Shown here piece after piece: positions 7,621 through 16,143 of a stretch of DNA of 64,000 bases. The stretch is from Mycolicibacter sp. MU0102 (GTDB lineage: Bacteria; Actinomycetota; Actinomycetes; Mycobacteriales; Mycobacteriaceae). Numbering within the stretch: position 1 is the stretch's first letter; each line of letters opens with the position of its first letter. Position numbers and translations under genes: made by a program. The notes beneath the pieces were generated by a model. It did no database searches, had not been told where the DNA came from, and saw only the letters and a list, made by a program, of their open reading frames with translations. The stretch spans positions 558,001 through 622,000 of the forward strand of contig NZ_OY726398.1 in assembly GCF_963378105.1 (NCBI RefSeq), read 5' to 3'.

Positions 7621-8736
7621 GTGGACGAGGCCGGACCCCCGAGCGACGGCACGCGAAGTGACGCCCGGCATTACCCCAAGGTTGTGTTGGTCACCGGTGC
7701 GTGCCGGTTCCTGGGTGGATTCCTCACCGCGAGGCTCACACAGAACCCGTTGATTAACCGGGTGATCGCTGTGGATGCGGTCATGCCGAGCAAGGACATG
7801 CTGCGCCGGATGGGGCGCGCTGAGTTTGTCCGTGCCGACATCCGTAACCCCTTTATCGCCAAGGTGATTCGAAACAGCGAAGTCGACACCGTCGTGCACG
7901 CAGCAGCGGCGTCGTACGTGCCGAGGTCCGGTGGTGGGGCGGCGCTCAAAGAGTTCAACGTGATGGGCGCGATGCAGTTGTTCGCCGCCTGCCAGAAGGC
8001 GCCTTCGGTGCGGCGGGTGGTGCTCAAGTCGACCTCGGAGGTCTACGGGTCGTGCTCGCGCGACCCGGTGTTGTTCTCCGAGGACAGCACCAGTCGCCGA
8101 CCTCCGACGCAGGGGTTCCCCCGCGACAGCATCGACATCGAGGGCTATGCCCGTGGGCTGGGTCGGCGTCGGCCCGACATCGCGGTCACGATCCTGCGGA
8201 TGGCCAACATGATCGGCCCGGCCATGGACACCGCCCTGTCGCGTTACCTCGCCGGCCCACTGGTCCCGATGGTGCTGGGCCGAGACGCGCGCCTGCAGCT
8301 GCTGCACGAGCAGGACGCGCTGGGGGCCTTGGAGCGGGCCACCATGGCCAGCAAGGCCGGCACCTTCAACGTCGGTGGCGACGGGATCATCATGATGTCG
8401 CAGGCGATCCGCAGGTCAGGGCGTATTCCGATGCCACTGCCGGGTGTCGGGCTGTGGGTTATGGATTCGCTGCGCCGGGCCAACAACTACACCGAGATCA
8501 ACCGGGAACAGCTGGATTATCTGAGCTTTGGCCGGGTGATGGACACGACTAGAATGCGAACCGAACTCGGGTACAGCGCCAAGTGGACCACCGCCGAGGC
8601 TTTTGATGACTACGTGCGGGGTCGGGGGCTGAACCCGATTGTCGATCCCAAGTGGGTCCGTTCGGTGGAGCGGCGAACAGTGAGCGCAGCGCAGCGCATG
8701 GGGGATATCAGCTTCACCAGGGTGCGGGGAGGTTAG
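7621..8736 (+). CDS. NAD-dependent epimerase/dehydratase (extended SDR), Rv0501 homolog
   Basis: 371 residues, GTG start. The Rossmann loop is VVLVTGACRFLGGFLTARL, a variant of GxxGxxG. DVDTVVHAAA-type sequence (residues about 98-104), VLKSTSEVYG and a downstream region lacking the classic YxxxK spacing follow. M. tuberculosis annotates the homolog galE2, but the catalytic Tyr-Lys pair is not obvious, so true UDP-galactose epimerase activity is doubtful. The acyltransferase gene follows after 4 bp, suggesting a joint role in envelope or lipid metabolism. Confidence 0.85.
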   Translation: MDEAGPPSDGTRSDARHYPKVVLVTGACRFLGGFLTARLTQNPLINRVIAVDAVMPSKDMLRRMGRAEFVRADIRNPFIAKVIRNSEVDTVVHAAAASYVPRSGGGAALKEFNVMGAMQLFAACQKAPSVRRVVLKSTSEVYGSCSRDPVLFSEDSTSRRPPTQGFPRDSIDIEGYARGLGRRRPDIAVTILRMANMIGPAMDTALSRYLAGPLVPMVLGRDARLQLLHEQDALGALERATMASKAGTFNVGGDGIIMMSQAIRRSGRIPMPLPGVGLWVMDSLRRANNYTEINREQLDYLSFGRVMDTTRMRTELGYSAKWTTAEAFDDYVRGRGLNPIVDPKWVRSVERRTVSAAQRMGDISFTRVRGG

Positions 8737-8740
8737 CGCT

Positions 8741-9769
8741 ATGGCTGATGATTCGAAGGCGAAAGTCATTCCGCTGCATAAGCATTCGAGTTCATCATTG
8801 CGCAGGCATCCGTCGGCGCTGGGGGGGCCGGCAGAACATGCTTCGGCCAAGCAGGTCGCCGCGGTCGTCCGTGAACTCGGCGACCGTCGCGGCACCGCGG
8901 GGACCACCGCCGCCGCGCCCACCCCGAGCGAATTTACCCGCCGGGTGAGCGCGGTCGCCGCGTTCCTGCGGGAGCGGATCACCGGGGACTACCAGGTCGA
9001 CGAATTCGGTTTCGACCCGCACTTCAACGAGGCCGTGGTGCTGCCGTTGCTGCGCGTGTTCTTCAACGACTGGTTCCGCGTCGAGGTCAGCGGCATCGAG
9101 AACCTTCCGATCGATGGGCCCGCGCTGGTGGTGGCCAACCACGCCGGGGTGTTGCCGATGGACGCGCTGATGCTCTCGGTGGCGGTGCGTGACCATCACC
9201 CCGAACAGCGGAACCTGCGGATGCTCGCCGCCGACCTGGTATTCGACCTGCCGATGATCGGCCCGACCGCCCGCAAGGCGGGCCACACCATGGCCTGCAC
9301 CGCCGACGCCAACCGGTTGCTGGAGGCCGGTGAGCTGACCGCCGTCTTCCCGGAGGGCTACAAGGGTCTGGGCAAGCGGTTCAAGGACCGCTACAAGCTG
9401 CAGCGGTTCGGTCGCGGCGGATTCGTCTCGGCGGCACTGCGCACCCAGGCGCCGATCGTGCCCTGCTCGATCGTCGGCTCCGAGGAGATCTACCCGATGA
9501 TCGCCGACGTTAAGCTGTTGGCCCGGTTGCTCGGCGTGCCTTATTTCCCGATCACGCCGCTGTTTCCGCTGGCCGGGCCTGCCGGGCTGGTGCCGATGCC
9601 GTCGAAGTGGCACATCGCCTTTGGTGAACCGATCGCGACTACCGACTACGAGGCCGGTGCCGCCGACGACCCGATGGTCACCTTCGAGCTGACCGACCAG
9701 GTGCGCGAGACCATTCAGCAGACGCTGTACCGGCTGCTCGCCGGTCGCCGCAACATGTTCTTCGGCTGA
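8741..9769 (+). CDS. PlsC-like phospholipid/glycerol acyltransferase, Rv0502 homolog
   Basis: 342 residues. A poorly conserved N-terminal 100 residues precede an acyltransferase domain. ALVVANHAGVLPMDALML holds the histidine motif; its His-Asp spacing is H-x6-D rather than the classical H-x4-D. TAVFPEGYKGLGKRF is the second substrate-binding block and RGGFVSAALRTQAPIVPCSI the third. No membrane helix is obvious. It would transfer an acyl chain to a glycerol-phosphate-like acceptor, but the acceptor is unknown. An IS30 element begins about 60 bp after its stop. Confidence 0.85.
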   Translation: MADDSKAKVIPLHKHSSSSLRRHPSALGGPAEHASAKQVAAVVRELGDRRGTAGTTAAAPTPSEFTRRVSAVAAFLRERITGDYQVDEFGFDPHFNEAVVLPLLRVFFNDWFRVEVSGIENLPIDGPALVVANHAGVLPMDALMLSVAVRDHHPEQRNLRMLAADLVFDLPMIGPTARKAGHTMACTADANRLLEAGELTAVFPEGYKGLGKRFKDRYKLQRFGRGGFVSAALRTQAPIVPCSIVGSEEIYPMIADVKLLARLLGVPYFPITPLFPLAGPAGLVPMPSKWHIAFGEPIATTDYEAGAADDPMVTFELTDQVRETIQQTLYRLLAGRRNMFFG

Positions 9770-9830
9770 GCGCCCCGCAGCCGCTCTTTGAGATTGCCGT
9801 CAGGGCTGTGCATGTCGCCCCTGGGCTCAG

Positions 9831-11121
9831 GGGGTGGTTGCAACACTTCGTAGTTGGGGGTGTTGATGACTGGTCAACCGCAGGTGTTGTCGGTGCAGCG
9901 TCGGTTCTGGGATTTGATCGCTGCGGGATGCTCGTCGTCAGACGCTGCTCTGTTGGTCGGCGTGTCGGTGACCTGTGGCGGTAAATGGTTCCGCAGATTC
10001 GGTGGTGTGAACCCACGAATGCAGGATCCGCAGGGACGCAAACGACCGCGACTGTCACCGGACGACCGTGAACAGATCATGATCGGCACCGCTGGCGGGG
10101 AGTCGATCCGTTCAATCGCCGGCCGGCTCAACCGGGCTCCGTCGACGATCATGCGCGAGATCCACGCCAATGGCCGGTGCCGTACCGCGCCAGGTCGTTA
10201 CCGAGCGAAGTACCGGTTCGGTGCTCGCCGAGCGGGCTGGGATGCCAAGTCCGGCTATTCGGCACGGATCGCGCAACGCCGCAGCGAAGAACGGGCGCGG
10301 CGCCCCAAAGCGGGAAAGCTGGCCCGCCACCGGGCGCTGCGCGAGGAGGTGCAAGCGTTGTTGGTCATGAAATACAGCCCGCAGCAGATCGCTGGGCTGT
10401 TGGCCAAGACCTACCCTGACCGCCCGGAGATGCAGGTGTCCCACGAGACCATCTACAAGGCGCTCTACGTGCAAGGACGCGGCGAGCTGCGCCGTGAGCT
10501 GACTCAGTGCCTGCGCACCGGGCGAGCGCTGCGCAAACCCCGTGCACGTACCGGCCGCCCCACCTCGCAGGGCCGGATTGCGGGCATGGTCAATATCAGC
10601 CAACGTCCCGCCGAGGCCGCCGACCGTGCCGTCCCCGGCCATTGGGAAGGCGACTTGATCATCGGCAAGAACCAGGCCTCCCAGATCGGCACCCTCGTGG
10701 AGCGCTCCACCGGATTCGTCCAGTTGCTGCATCTGCCGGCACGTCGCGACCCCGAAACGGTGGCCGAGGCGATGATCGCTGCGATCAAAACCCTGCCTGA
10801 AGCCCTACGTCGGTCCCTGACCTGGGACCAAGGCAGCGAAATGCATCACCATGCCCGTATCAGCTTCGAAGCCGACATCGACATCTACTTCTGCGACCCG
10901 CACTCACCATGGCAGCGCGGCAGCAACGAAAACACCAACGGGCTACTGCGCCAATATTTCCCGAAGGGCACCGACCTGTCAGTGCACTCCGCCGACTACC
11001 TCGCCGAAGTCGCCGCCGAACTCAACGGACGACCCCGCAAACGCTTCGACTGGGACAGCCCCGCCCAAGTCCTCAAGCGACTACTGTCACCCCCGACAGA
11101 AACCACTGTTGCAACCAAACC
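9831..11121 (+). mobile_element. IS30-family insertion sequence, about 1.29 kb
   Basis: One transposase gene fills the element. The ends share an 11-bp inverted core: TGGTTGCAACA at 9835-9845 on the left, and TGTTGCAACCA at 11107-11117 on the right, where it overlaps the last transposase codons. Outside the core the ends match weakly, so the exact borders and target duplication are uncertain. It lies between the Rv0502 and Rv0504c homologs, where M. tuberculosis carries cmaA2. Confidence 0.82.
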
Positions 11122-11125
11122 ATGA
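9866..11125 (+). CDS. IS30-family transposase
   Basis: 419 residues from the ATG at 9866, which has GGGGG five bases upstream; an upstream in-frame TTG at 9854 is less likely. It carries an N-terminal HTH region, the IS30-type HTH SIRSIAGRLNRAPSTIMREI, and then an rve-like catalytic core. The first Asp is in GHWEGDLIIGK, the second in LTWDQGSEM, and the Glu in QRGSNENTNGLLRQYFPKG, giving a full DDE triad with the spacing expected for IS30. The frame is intact, so the element may be active. Confidence 0.93.
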   Translation: MTGQPQVLSVQRRFWDLIAAGCSSSDAALLVGVSVTCGGKWFRRFGGVNPRMQDPQGRKRPRLSPDDREQIMIGTAGGESIRSIAGRLNRAPSTIMREIHANGRCRTAPGRYRAKYRFGARRAGWDAKSGYSARIAQRRSEERARRPKAGKLARHRALREEVQALLVMKYSPQQIAGLLAKTYPDRPEMQVSHETIYKALYVQGRGELRRELTQCLRTGRALRKPRARTGRPTSQGRIAGMVNISQRPAEAADRAVPGHWEGDLIIGKNQASQIGTLVERSTGFVQLLHLPARRDPETVAEAMIAAIKTLPEALRRSLTWDQGSEMHHHARISFEADIDIYFCDPHSPWQRGSNENTNGLLRQYFPKGTDLSVHSADYLAEVAAELNGRPRKRFDWDSPAQVLKRLLSPPTETTVATKP

Positions 11126-11176
11126 ATCCGCCGCCGCGTCCACGACCCTGGACGCAATCTCAACGAGCTTGGACGC

Positions 11177-11704
11177 CTACTTTTTACCCAGCGCCCGATC
11201 GCGCATCGCCTCGAGGGCGGCGATTGTCTTGGCCTCGGTGTCGGCGTCCTGGTTGACCGACTCGCCGAGCATGGTGACCACACTGGTCACCACCGGATCG
11301 CCGTTTTCGTCGGTCACCTCACTGCGGACCTCGCTGACCACCGTGCCGTGCGATTCGATGACCGAGTCCAGGTAGGTGTCGAAGAACAGCTTGTCGCCGG
11401 TCACGATCGGCCGGTGGAAGGTGAACTTCTGATCGCGGTGCAGCACCCGGGCGATGTTGATCGGGAGGTCGAACTTCTCGAAGATCTCCAGCTGCACCTG
11501 GCGCCCGGCAACCGCCAGGAACGTCAGCGATGCCACCAGCCCCGGATGCCCGGCTTCGGCGGCAGCGGCCTCGTCGAAATGGGCCGGGTGGTCATCTTTG
11601 ACGGAGCGGGCGAACTCCCGGATCTTCTCCCGGCCGACCTCGAAGTAGTCCGGGAACCGGTAGTGGGCTCCGACCATCCGCTGCGATTCGGTGTGTACTG
11701 ACAT
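11177..11704 (-). CDS. HadA/HadC-like hydroxyacyl dehydratase subunit (MaoC/FAS1A-type hotdog), Rv0504c homolog
   Basis: 175 residues. The start MVGAHYRFPDYFEVGREKIREFARSV (residues 10-35) and LHRDQKFTFHRPIVTGDKL are the hallmark segments of the mycobacterial (3R)-hydroxyacyl-ACP dehydratase HadA/HadC family and its paralog Rv0504c. HadA and HadC lack the catalytic His-Asp pair supplied by HadB, and no clear hydratase-2 motif is visible here either. It is probably a structural or substrate-binding hotdog subunit in fatty acid or mycolate metabolism. It sits just beyond the IS30 right end, on the opposite strand. Confidence 0.82.
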   Translation of the reverse strand: MSVHTESQRMVGAHYRFPDYFEVGREKIREFARSVKDDHPAHFDEAAAAEAGHPGLVASLTFLAVAGRQVQLEIFEKFDLPINIARVLHRDQKFTFHRPIVTGDKLFFDTYLDSVIESHGTVVSEVRSEVTDENGDPVVTSVVTMLGESVNQDADTEAKTIAALEAMRDRALGKK

Positions 11705-11832
11705 GCCGGTTTACCCCTCCGCTCGCCGTGGTGCTCGGCGGCGGAAGCCTATCAGCGAGCAGGTCAGGTGCGCTCGCTCCGGTGCGTCACGGTGCTTGAT
11801 GCGGTCGACCGGCCTTCGCGCAATCCGCTTCG

Positions 11833-12720
11833 CTACCCGCGCTCGTTCCGGTGCGCCACGGCCGCAGCCAGGGCCCCGCCGACAGCCCCCAGCGCCAGCG
11901 CCGACGGCACACCGATCCGCGCCGCCCGCCGTGCGGTACGGAAGTCACGGATCTCCCATTCCCGCTTCCGTGCGGTCTCCCGCAACGCGGCGTCGGGGTT
12001 GATCGCCACCGCCGTGCCGACCAGCGAGAGCATCGGCACGTCGTTAAAGCTGTCGGAGTAGGCGGTGCAACGCCGCAGGTTCAGGCCTTCGCGGATCGCC
12101 AGTGACCGCACCGCGTGGGCTTTGCCCGGCCCGTGCAGGATCTCGCCGACCAGCCGGCCGGTGAACACCCCGTCGACCGACTCCGCGACGGTGCCCAGCG
12201 CGCCGGTCAATCCGAGCCGGCGGGCGATGGTTTCGGCCAGCTCGTAGGGGGTCGCGGTGACCAGCCACACCTGCTGCCCGGCGTCGAGGTGCATCTGGGC
12301 CAACTCGCGGGTGCCGGGCCAGATCTTGTCGGCGATGATCTCGTCGTAGATCTCCTCGCCCAGATCGACCAGCTCGGACACCGGCCGGCCTTCGATGAAT
12401 GCCAGCGCTTTGCGCCGGCCGGCCGCGACGTCGTCGCTGTTCTCCTTGCCGGTGAGCTGAAACTTGGCTTGCGCGTAGACGAACCCGATGACATCGCGGT
12501 AGGTGAAGTAGTTGCGGGCGGCCAGCCCACGGCCGAAGTGCACCATCGAGGAGCCCTGGACCAGGGTGTTGTCGACGTCGAAGAACGCGGCGGCGGTCAG
12601 ATCGACCGGTGCGGGCGTGTCGGCGTCGGCCACATCGGCGAGCGCCCGCTCTGCGCTGGCGTCGACCAGCGATGCGACCTCGGCCGCGGAGGCCCGGTCG
12701 GCCGGGTCCGGTGATGCCAT
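11833..12720 (-). CDS. serB1: HAD-family phosphatase, SerB1-like
   Basis: 295 residues from the ATG at 12720, which has GGAAGGAG eight bases upstream; an upstream in-frame start at 12774 lacks this. HAD motif I is AAFFDVDNTLV, motif II is in VWLVTATPYELAE, and the motif III/IV region is GPGKAHAVRSLA then YSDSFNDVPMLSLVGTAVAINP. The C-terminus holds one hydrophobic segment (IGVPSALALGAVGGALAAAV), so it may be membrane anchored. M. tuberculosis calls the homolog SerB1 (phosphoserine phosphatase), but this HAD subclass also includes lipid phosphatases. Confidence 0.85.
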   Translation of the reverse strand: MASPDPADRASAAEVASLVDASAERALADVADADTPAPVDLTAAAFFDVDNTLVQGSSMVHFGRGLAARNYFTYRDVIGFVYAQAKFQLTGKENSDDVAAGRRKALAFIEGRPVSELVDLGEEIYDEIIADKIWPGTRELAQMHLDAGQQVWLVTATPYELAETIARRLGLTGALGTVAESVDGVFTGRLVGEILHGPGKAHAVRSLAIREGLNLRRCTAYSDSFNDVPMLSLVGTAVAINPDAALRETARKREWEIRDFRTARRAARIGVPSALALGAVGGALAAAVAHRNERG

Positions 12721-12776
12721 CACCCGACTCCTTCCGCGTCTGGGCTGTAGGGCCGGTGCTCCGGCCGTCATCAACC

Positions 12777-13232
12777 CTATCCGGCAGCAGGGCCGATGAC
12801 CCCTAGGTGATCGCGTAGATCACCTTTGAGGTCGAACATCGAGTAGTCGCGGAAACTGAACCGCCAGACGTCGTCGACCCGCTCGAACGTGTCGTGATAG
12901 CGCCCGGCGGCGATCACCTGCAGTGCCACCGCCTCGGTCTGCTGCAACACCGTGTAATACGACCGGCAGGATGCGGTCCCGGCGACCTCGTCGATGTCGA
13001 GGATCGGGTTGGTGATCACGTGCTTGGTGCGCGGCGTGCCGTCGGCGTGGATGGTGACGAGCCCGCGCCACAGCTGGAGGATTCCGGCGCTGTCGAGGAT
13101 GACCGTGCCTTCGGGGTCGGCTTTGATCCTGGCGTGGGCGAACAGTGCCGCAGCACCGTCGAGGTCACCGGAGTCCATCAACTCCGCATAGCGATACAGC
13201 AGGTTGGTGATCGAGACCGCGCTGGGGTTCAT
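12777..13232 (-). CDS. SnoaL-like / NTF2-fold protein
   Basis: 151 residues, a single alpha+beta cone domain: ITNLLYRYAELMDSGDLDGAAALFAHA at the start, then TKHVITNPILDIDEVAGTASCRSYYTVLQ, AGRYHDTFERVDDVWRFSFRDYSMF. These are the conserved positions of the SnoaL_4 (polyketide cyclase/dehydratase-like, nuclear transport factor 2) fold. The substrate is unknown. It occupies the serB1-glutaredoxin interval where M. tuberculosis has mmpS2-mmpL2. Confidence 0.82.
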   Translation of the reverse strand: MNPSAVSITNLLYRYAELMDSGDLDGAAALFAHARIKADPEGTVILDSAGILQLWRGLVTIHADGTPRTKHVITNPILDIDEVAGTASCRSYYTVLQQTEAVALQVIAAGRYHDTFERVDDVWRFSFRDYSMFDLKGDLRDHLGVIGPAAG

Positions 13233-13372
13233 GGCTTGCTCTGTCCGCCGGGGTGAGGGAGATGCGGCTTGTGGCCGGTCACACCGTAATTCAATTCAGC
13301 TGGGGTCGCCGTGACAATCCAGAGAACCCGGTGGCCGCCGCGGGCCGGCGACTGCCCTGCAACACTGGAACC

Positions 13373-13633
13373 ATGACCCGCCACCAGGTACAGCTGCTCA
13401 CCCGGGAGGGCTGCCCGGTCTGCGTACAGGTGTACGACCAGCTGACCCAGCTGGCGGCCGAGCTCGCGTTCGACCTGCAGGCCGTCGATGTCGACGCCGC
13501 CGCGGCGGCCGGTGACACGGGCCCGCGAGCCGAATTCGGCGACCGATTGCCGGTGGTGCTGCTCGACGGACGAGAGCACAGTTACTGGGAGGTCGACGAG
13601 GCCCGCCTACGTGCTGATTTGGCGGGTTCATGA
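13373..13633 (+). CDS. Glutaredoxin-like thiol-disulfide protein, Rv0508 homolog
   Basis: 86 residues from the ATG at 13373, which begins MTRHQVQLLTREGCPVCVQV; upstream in-frame codons add no conserved sequence. A thioredoxin-fold, DUF836-type protein with an active-site CPVC dithiol (residues 14-17) and the cis-proline region DRLPVVLLDGREHSYWEVDE. It probably acts as a cytosolic redox partner. It lies immediately upstream of hemA, as in M. tuberculosis. Confidence 0.88.
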   Translation: MTRHQVQLLTREGCPVCVQVYDQLTQLAAELAFDLQAVDVDAAAAAGDTGPRAEFGDRLPVVLLDGREHSYWEVDEARLRADLAGS

Positions 13634-13680
13634 GGCGGTTCCAGCTTCGCCTCTCCTTCGTCGAGCCTCGCTGAACCGCC
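13634..13680 (+). terminator. Hairpin downstream of the glutaredoxin-like gene
   Basis: GGCGGTTC at 13634-13641 pairs with GAACCGCC at 13673-13680. The stem extends inward by CAGC/GCTG with one bulged C, giving about 12 bp around a loop of about 25 nt. It starts right after the TGA, so it may end the short transcript before the hemA promoter region. There is no U-tract. Confidence 0.4.
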
Positions 13681-13767
13681 GAATTTGGTAGGCCAGCGCT
13701 TTAGCCTCTACCGTGGAGAGAAGTTTCTTCACGGGTGACAGCAAGGAGCGGACCAGGTGATATTGCC

Positions 13768-15159
13768 GTGAGCGTCCTGCTCTTCGGGGTCTCGCACCGT
13801 AGCGCCCCCGTCTCCGTACTCGAGCAGCTCAGCACCGCTGAATCCGATCAGATAAAGATCGTCGAGCAGGTGCTGCAATCGCCGCTCGTCACCGAGGCGA
13901 TGATCCTGTCGACCTGCAACCGGGTTGAGATCTACGCCGTCGTCGACGCCTTCCACGCCGGATTGTCGGCGATCGGACAGGTGCTCTCCGAACACTCCGG
14001 CATGTCGATGGCCGACCTGACCAAGTACGCCTACGTCCGCTACAGCGAAGCAGCCGTCGAGCACCTGTTCTCGGTGGCCAGCGGCCTGGACTCCGCGGTC
14101 GTGGGCGAACAGCAGGTGCTGGGCCAGGTACGGCGCTCCTACGCCTCCGCCGAGGCCAACAGCAGTGTCGGCCGGGTGCTGCACGAACTGGCGCAGCGCG
14201 CGCTGTCGGTGGGCAAGCGGGTGCACTCCGAGACCGGAATCGACGCCGCCGGCGCATCGGTGGTCTCGGTCGCCCTGGGCATCGCGGCCAAGCAGTGGGG
14301 CTCTGAGTTTGGCAACGACGCGCTGCAGGGCCGGACCGCAGTGGTGATCGGCGCCGGGTCGATGGGCGCGTTGTCCGCGGCACATCTGGTGCGCGCCGGT
14401 GTCGGGCACATCCACGTCGTCAACCGTTCGCTGCCGCGCGCTCAACGGCTGGCCCGCAAGATCCGCGAGAGCGGTGTCACGGCCGACGCCGTCGCCCTGG
14501 ACCGGATGGCTGCCAGCCTGACCAGCGCCGACATCGTGGTGTCCTCCACCGGAGCGGTCAGCCCCGTCGTCTCACTGGCCGACGTGCACCACGCGCTGGC
14601 CGGGGGCACCCGCGACGAGGTGACTCAACCGCTGGTGATCTGCGACTTGGGCATGCCACGCGACGTCGATGCTGCGGTCGCTGGATTGCCCGGGGTGCGG
14701 GTCATCGACATGGAGCGGATTCAGCGCGAGCCCTCGGCGCAGGTCGCCACCTCCGACACCGAGGCTGCACGCAGCATCGTGGCCCGCGAGGTCGCCACCT
14801 ATCTGGCCGGGCAGCGGATGGCCGAGGTCACCCCGACCGTGACCGCGCTGCGCCAGCGTGCCGCCGACGTGGTCACCGCGGAATTGCTGCGGCTGGATCA
14901 CCGGCTGCCGGACCTGGAGACCGCCCAGCGCGAGGAGGTGGCGCGCACCGTGCGGCGCGTCGTCGACAAGCTGCTGCACGCGCCCACTGTGCGGGTCAAA
15001 CAGCTGGCCAGCTCGCCGGGCGGCGACAGCTACGCCGAAGCGCTACGCGAGCTGTTCGAGCTCGATCCGACCGCCGTGGACGCCGTCGCGACCGCCGGTG
15101 AACTGCCAGTAGTGCCGGGAGGACTTGATGTCAGCGCCGAAACCGGGTCGGCCGGGTAG
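13768..15159 (+). CDS. hemA: Glutamyl-tRNA reductase
   Basis: 463 residues from the GTG at 13768, matching the MSVLLFGVSHRSAPV start of mycobacterial HemA and preceded by AGGTGA with 7 nt spacing; an in-frame ATG at 13735 adds 11 non-conserved residues. It reduces glutamyl-tRNA to glutamate-1-semialdehyde with NADPH, the first committed step of C5 tetrapyrrole synthesis. The catalytic cysteine is in ILSTCNRVEIYAVV. The NADPH domain has AVVIGAGSMGALSAAHLV, and the C-terminal dimerisation helices follow. It heads the hemACDB cluster. Confidence 0.96.
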   Translation: MSVLLFGVSHRSAPVSVLEQLSTAESDQIKIVEQVLQSPLVTEAMILSTCNRVEIYAVVDAFHAGLSAIGQVLSEHSGMSMADLTKYAYVRYSEAAVEHLFSVASGLDSAVVGEQQVLGQVRRSYASAEANSSVGRVLHELAQRALSVGKRVHSETGIDAAGASVVSVALGIAAKQWGSEFGNDALQGRTAVVIGAGSMGALSAAHLVRAGVGHIHVVNRSLPRAQRLARKIRESGVTADAVALDRMAASLTSADIVVSSTGAVSPVVSLADVHHALAGGTRDEVTQPLVICDLGMPRDVDAAVAGLPGVRVIDMERIQREPSAQVATSDTEAARSIVAREVATYLAGQRMAEVTPTVTALRQRAADVVTAELLRLDHRLPDLETAQREEVARTVRRVVDKLLHAPTVRVKQLASSPGGDSYAEALRELFELDPTAVDAVATAGELPVVPGGLDVSAETGSAG

Positions 15160-15164
15160 ACGCT

Positions 15165-16100
15165 TTGGGTGAAGTAATCCGCATCGGGACCCGGGGCAGC
15201 TTATTGGCCACCACCCAGGCCGGGACCATTCGCGATGCTTTGGTGGCTGCTGGGCACCCCGCTGAACTGGTCGTGATCAGCACGGCCGGGGATGTCACGT
15301 CCGGTCCTATCGCCGACATCGGCGTGGGGGTGTTCACCGCTGCGCTGCGGGAGGCGATCCTCGACGGCCGAGTCGATGCTGCCGTGCACTCGCACAAGGA
15401 CCTGCCGACCGCTGCCGACTCCCGGTTCCTGCTCGCCGCAAATCCGCCTCGTGAGGACGCTCGGGACGCGCTGGTGGCGCGTGACGGATTGGTACTGGGT
15501 GAGTTGCCGGCGGGTGCTGTGGTGGGCACATCGTCGCCGCGACGGGCGGCACAGCTTAGAGCACTGGGTCTCGGTTTGGAAATTCGCCCCCTACGAGGCA
15601 ACCTAGATAGCAGGTTGAACAGGGTAAGCAGCGGCGAACTCGACGCCATCGTGGTAGCCCGGGCGGGTCTGGCCCGGCTGGGACGCCTCGACGCGGTCAC
15701 CGAGACGTTGGAACCGGTACAGATGTTGCCGGCTCCGGCTCAAGGGGCACTGGCCGTAGAGTGCCGCGCCGGTGATACGGCACTGGCGGAGCTGCTGGCG
15801 GAGTTGGACGACGCCGACACCCGCCTGGCGGTTACCGCCGAGCGTACCCTGCTCGCCGAACTGGAAGCGGGTTGTTCCGCACCGGTGGGCGCGATCGCCG
15901 AAGTGGTCGAGTCCATCGATGAGGACGGCCGGGTCTTCGAGGAGCTGTCGCTGCGCGCCTGCGTAGCGGCGCTGGACGGATCCGACGTGATCCGCGCGTC
16001 CGGCATCGGCAGTCCGGACCGAGCCCGGGAACTGGGCGTGTCGGTCGCAGCGGAACTGTTCGAGTTGGGTGCGCGCGAGCTGATGGCGGACGCACGGTGA
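15165..16100 (+). CDS. hemC: Porphobilinogen deaminase (hydroxymethylbilane synthase)
   Basis: 311 residues. The TTG at 15165 is the only in-frame start close to the conserved IRIGTRGSLLATTQAG, 5 bp after hemA; in related species the valine just before IRIG is the GTG start, but here that codon is GTA. It polymerises four porphobilinogens. AVHSHKDLPT and GTSSPRRAAQLRAL bind the chain, and the dipyrromethane-cofactor cysteine is in LAELEAGCSAPVGA. Full length and intact. Confidence 0.95.
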   Translation: MGEVIRIGTRGSLLATTQAGTIRDALVAAGHPAELVVISTAGDVTSGPIADIGVGVFTAALREAILDGRVDAAVHSHKDLPTAADSRFLLAANPPREDARDALVARDGLVLGELPAGAVVGTSSPRRAAQLRALGLGLEIRPLRGNLDSRLNRVSSGELDAIVVARAGLARLGRLDAVTETLEPVQMLPAPAQGALAVECRAGDTALAELLAELDDADTRLAVTAERTLLAELEAGCSAPVGAIAEVVESIDEDGRVFEELSLRACVAALDGSDVIRASGIGSPDRARELGVSVAAELFELGARELMADAR

Positions 16101-16143
16101 AGACGTGCGTCGGAAGTGAGTGAGAAGTGACGGGGAGTACGAA

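Noticed and set aside
7621..8736. True UDP-galactose 4-epimerase
   Set aside because: The SDR glycine motif is altered and a YxxxK pair at the expected position is not obvious, so only the superfamily is assigned.
11705..11832. Possible small gene between the HadA-like gene and serB1
   Set aside because: Open frames here have no ribosome site and show arginine-rich noise typical of GC-rich spacer.
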